From: an uncultured Lachnospiraceae bacterium
GTDB lineage: Bacteria > Bacillota > Clostridia > Lachnospirales > Lachnospiraceae
Assembly (NCBI GenBank): GCA_910586025.1
Contig: CAJUIO010000031.1
Span: forward strand, 15,314 to 37,266
Reading direction: 5' to 3'
DNA: 21,953 nucleotides
The translations under genes and the position numbers were made by a program. The notes beneath the pieces are model-generated. The model saw only the letters and a list, made by a program, of their open reading frames with translations, searched no databases and had not been told where the DNA came from. This document shows, piece after piece, positions 20,441 through 21,953 of the stretch (its first letter is position 1; every line of letters starts with the position of its first letter).

Positions 20441-21953
20441 GTGAAATCTGATAAAAAAAGATACGGAATGCTTGACAATTCTCTGTTTATGATAAGGCAG
20501 GCCATGGAGACAAACCCTGTCGTGATTTGGATGATGGCGCTTCAGGCCCTGCTGGTAGTGGCGGGGGCGCTCCTTGAGCTGTACGGGGTGCCCGCAATCC
20601 TGGGGAATCTGGAACGGAAGGAGAGCCTTGGAACGCTTCTTGGCACCATATGCTTCTTTTCCCTGGGGATCATGGGAGTGCATGCGCTGTCCGCTTATCT
20701 GGAGAATAACCAGATGACGGCCCGGGTGCCGGTGCGTCTTACGATAATCGGCAAAATGTGGAAAAAGGTGGGAACCTGCTCCTATCCGGTCAGGGAGAGC
20801 CAGGACTTTACCCGCCTGTTTGCAAAGGCAACGGATGCCACCATGGGAAATGGCTCGCCTGCGGAGGATATCTGGAATACCTTTGCCGGCATACTGCAGA
20901 ATCTGCTGGGCTTTGCCATTTATCTGTATCTTCTGACTCATGTGGACTCTTTGATCGTGGCAGTGACCCTTATAGCGTCAGTGGCCGGTTTTCTGGTCAG
21001 CAGCCGCATCAACGGCTGGGGATACCGCCACAGACAGGAGGAGGCTGAGATTAAAAACCGGTTTTTCTATTTCAGGGATAAGGCCAGGGATCGGAGGCTG
21101 GCAAAGGATGTCAGGATCTTCGGTATTGGGGATTGGCTGGAAGAGCTGCTTGACAAATGGCTGAAGGCGCAGGAGGATTTTCATCTGCGCCGGGAGAGAG
21201 CGTATCTTATGGCTGATCTTACGGATATCGCCCTCACCTTTCTGCGCAACGGGATTGCCTACGGCTGGCTTCTGCGTCTGACTCTTCTCGGGAATCTGGG
21301 GGCGGCGGAGTTTCTTCTCTATTTTACGGCAGCTGGCGGTTTTACTGCCTGGGTGAGCGGAATCATGGGCAGCTTTTCCGATTTGCACAGGCAGAGCATG
21401 GAGCTTTGCCATATCCGGGAGCTGTGCGATTATGAGGAGGTTTTCCTGTTTCAGGAGGGAAAGCAGCTTGCAGCGGATTCAAAGAAGGATTATGTGATTG
21501 AGCTTCGGGATGTGACCTTCCGCTATCCGGGTGCGGAGCGCAGCGTCTTCTCCCATCTGAATCTGACACTTCATCCCGGGGAAAAGCTGGCGGTGGTGGG
21601 TGCTAACGGAGCCGGGAAAACCACTTTGGTAAAGCTGCTTTGCGGGTTTTATGATCCTGATGAGGGCGCAGTGCTTCTGGACGGCGTGGACATCCGGGAA
21701 TTTAACAGGAGGGATTATTACCGGCTTTTCGGGGCGGTATTCCAGGACTTTTCCCTGCTGGCCGGGGAGGTGGCTGAGAATGTCTCATCTTTTGACCAGG
21801 AGATGGATATGAACAGGGTGAGGGAATGCGTGGAAAAGATGGGGCTTGGCGGGAAGATCGAGAGCCTTCCAAAGGGGTATCACACCCATCTGTGTAAAGA
21901 AGTGTATGAGGATGCGCCGGAGTTTTCCGGCGGGGAGCTGCAGAGGCTGATGA
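20441..21953 (+). CDS. ABC exporter, fused membrane and ATPase domains (3' end beyond window)
   Basis: Open from GTG 20441 to the window end, 504 codons without a stop. Residues 1 to about 330 are a transmembrane exporter domain with hydrophobic helices such as VIWMMALQALLVVAGALLE and TLLGTICFFSLGIMGVHAL. The rest is an ATPase domain: Walker A GANGAGKTT (387-395, Lys393), Q-loop VFQDFSLLAG, and the start of the ABC signature as FSGGE (495-499) rather than LSGGQ. Walker B lies past the window. The degenerate signature suggests half of a heterodimeric exporter of drugs, lipids or peptides, with a partner gene probably next. AAAGGAGGGG at 20426-20435 sets the GTG start. It lies 142 bases after the kinase, behind LytTR-type repeats, so control by that two-component system is likely. 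Confidence 0.88.
   Translation, partial: MKSDKKRYGMLDNSLFMIRQAMETNPVVIWMMALQALLVVAGALLELYGVPAILGNLERKESLGTLLGTICFFSLGIMGVHALSAYLENNQMTARVPVRLTIIGKMWKKVGTCSYPVRESQDFTRLFAKATDATMGNGSPAEDIWNTFAGILQNLLGFAIYLYLLTHVDSLIVAVTLIASVAGFLVSSRINGWGYRHRQEEAEIKNRFFYFRDKARDRRLAKDVRIFGIGDWLEELLDKWLKAQEDFHLRRERAYLMADLTDIALTFLRNGIAYGWLLRLTLLGNLGAAEFLLYFTAAGGFTAWVSGIMGSFSDLHRQSMELCHIRELCDYEEVFLFQEGKQLAADSKKDYVIELRDVTFRYPGAERSVFSHLNLTLHPGEKLAVVGANGAGKTTLVKLLCGFYDPDEGAVLLDGVDIREFNRRDYYRLFGAVFQDFSLLAGEVAENVSSFDQEMDMNRVRECVEKMGLGGKIESLPKGYHTHLCKEVYEDAPEFSGGELQRLM

Noticed and set aside
1..21953. CRISPR array, tRNA, rRNA, insertion sequence or prophage genes
   Set aside because: No regularly spaced repeats, no cloverleaf or rRNA-like stretch, and no transposase, integrase or phage structural protein were found on either strand.

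Overview
The window reads as about 22 kb of chromosome from an anaerobic, spore-forming gut Firmicute, most likely a Lachnospiraceae (Clostridium cluster XIVa) member. The reasons are a SleC-type spore cortex-lytic enzyme, an Rpn-family nuclease, a LytTR/GHKL two-component pair next to an ABC exporter, strong AGGAGG-type ribosome binding sites, moderate-to-high GC coding sequence with AT-rich intergenic regions, and several glycoside hydrolases without signal peptides. The genus cannot be fixed from the sequence alone.

Layout. (1) 1-223: broken, AT-rich N-terminal remnant of a sugar-binding lipoprotein. (2) 306-7274: tight plus-strand glycan operon made of a ROK regulator, a GH36 Sip1/raffinose-synthase-type alpha-galactosidase, an FGGY (sedoheptulokinase-like) kinase and a GH31 alpha-glycosidase, closed by a 10-bp hairpin that overlaps the last stop codon. 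(3) 7311-9504: extended -10 promoter, roughly 200-nt leader, an Rpn-family PD-(D/E)XK nuclease with a strong internal ribosome binding site that could make a separate 83-residue C-terminal protein, then a cytoplasmic beta-lactamase-fold serine hydrolase. (4) 9609-10175: small secreted protein of unknown function. (5) 10288-12105, minus strand: SleC-like germination enzyme with an enlarged C-terminus (two peptidoglycan-binding and two LysM domains). (6) 12329-13183, minus strand: MurR/RpiR regulator, divergent across a 480-bp AT-rich control region from 13664-16033, a cytoplasmic GH95 alpha-L-fucosidase. (7) 16139-18833: O-acetylhomoserine sulfhydrylase, lipoprotein cyclophilin and YkgJ-type cysteine-cluster protein. 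(8) 18917-21953: LytTR response regulator, a GHKL histidine kinase with no membrane sensor, and an ABC exporter cut by the window end.

How the genes may work together. Regions 2 and 6 look like intracellular breakdown of imported alpha-galactosyl, alpha-glucosyl/xylosyl and alpha-fucosyl oligosaccharides under sugar-sensing regulators; no intact importer is present. Region 8 looks like a signal-response/export module, with a candidate LytTR operator (two repeats 21 bp apart) directly in front of the exporter gene.

The observations most worth a second look are the intragenic start in the Rpn gene with its 24-bp tandem repeat, the LytTR-type repeats fused with a terminator-like hairpin ahead of the exporter, the sensor-less kinase, the unusual GH36-FGGY-GH31 gene combination, and the extended SleC. 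All functional calls come from motif recognition by eye; no database search was run.
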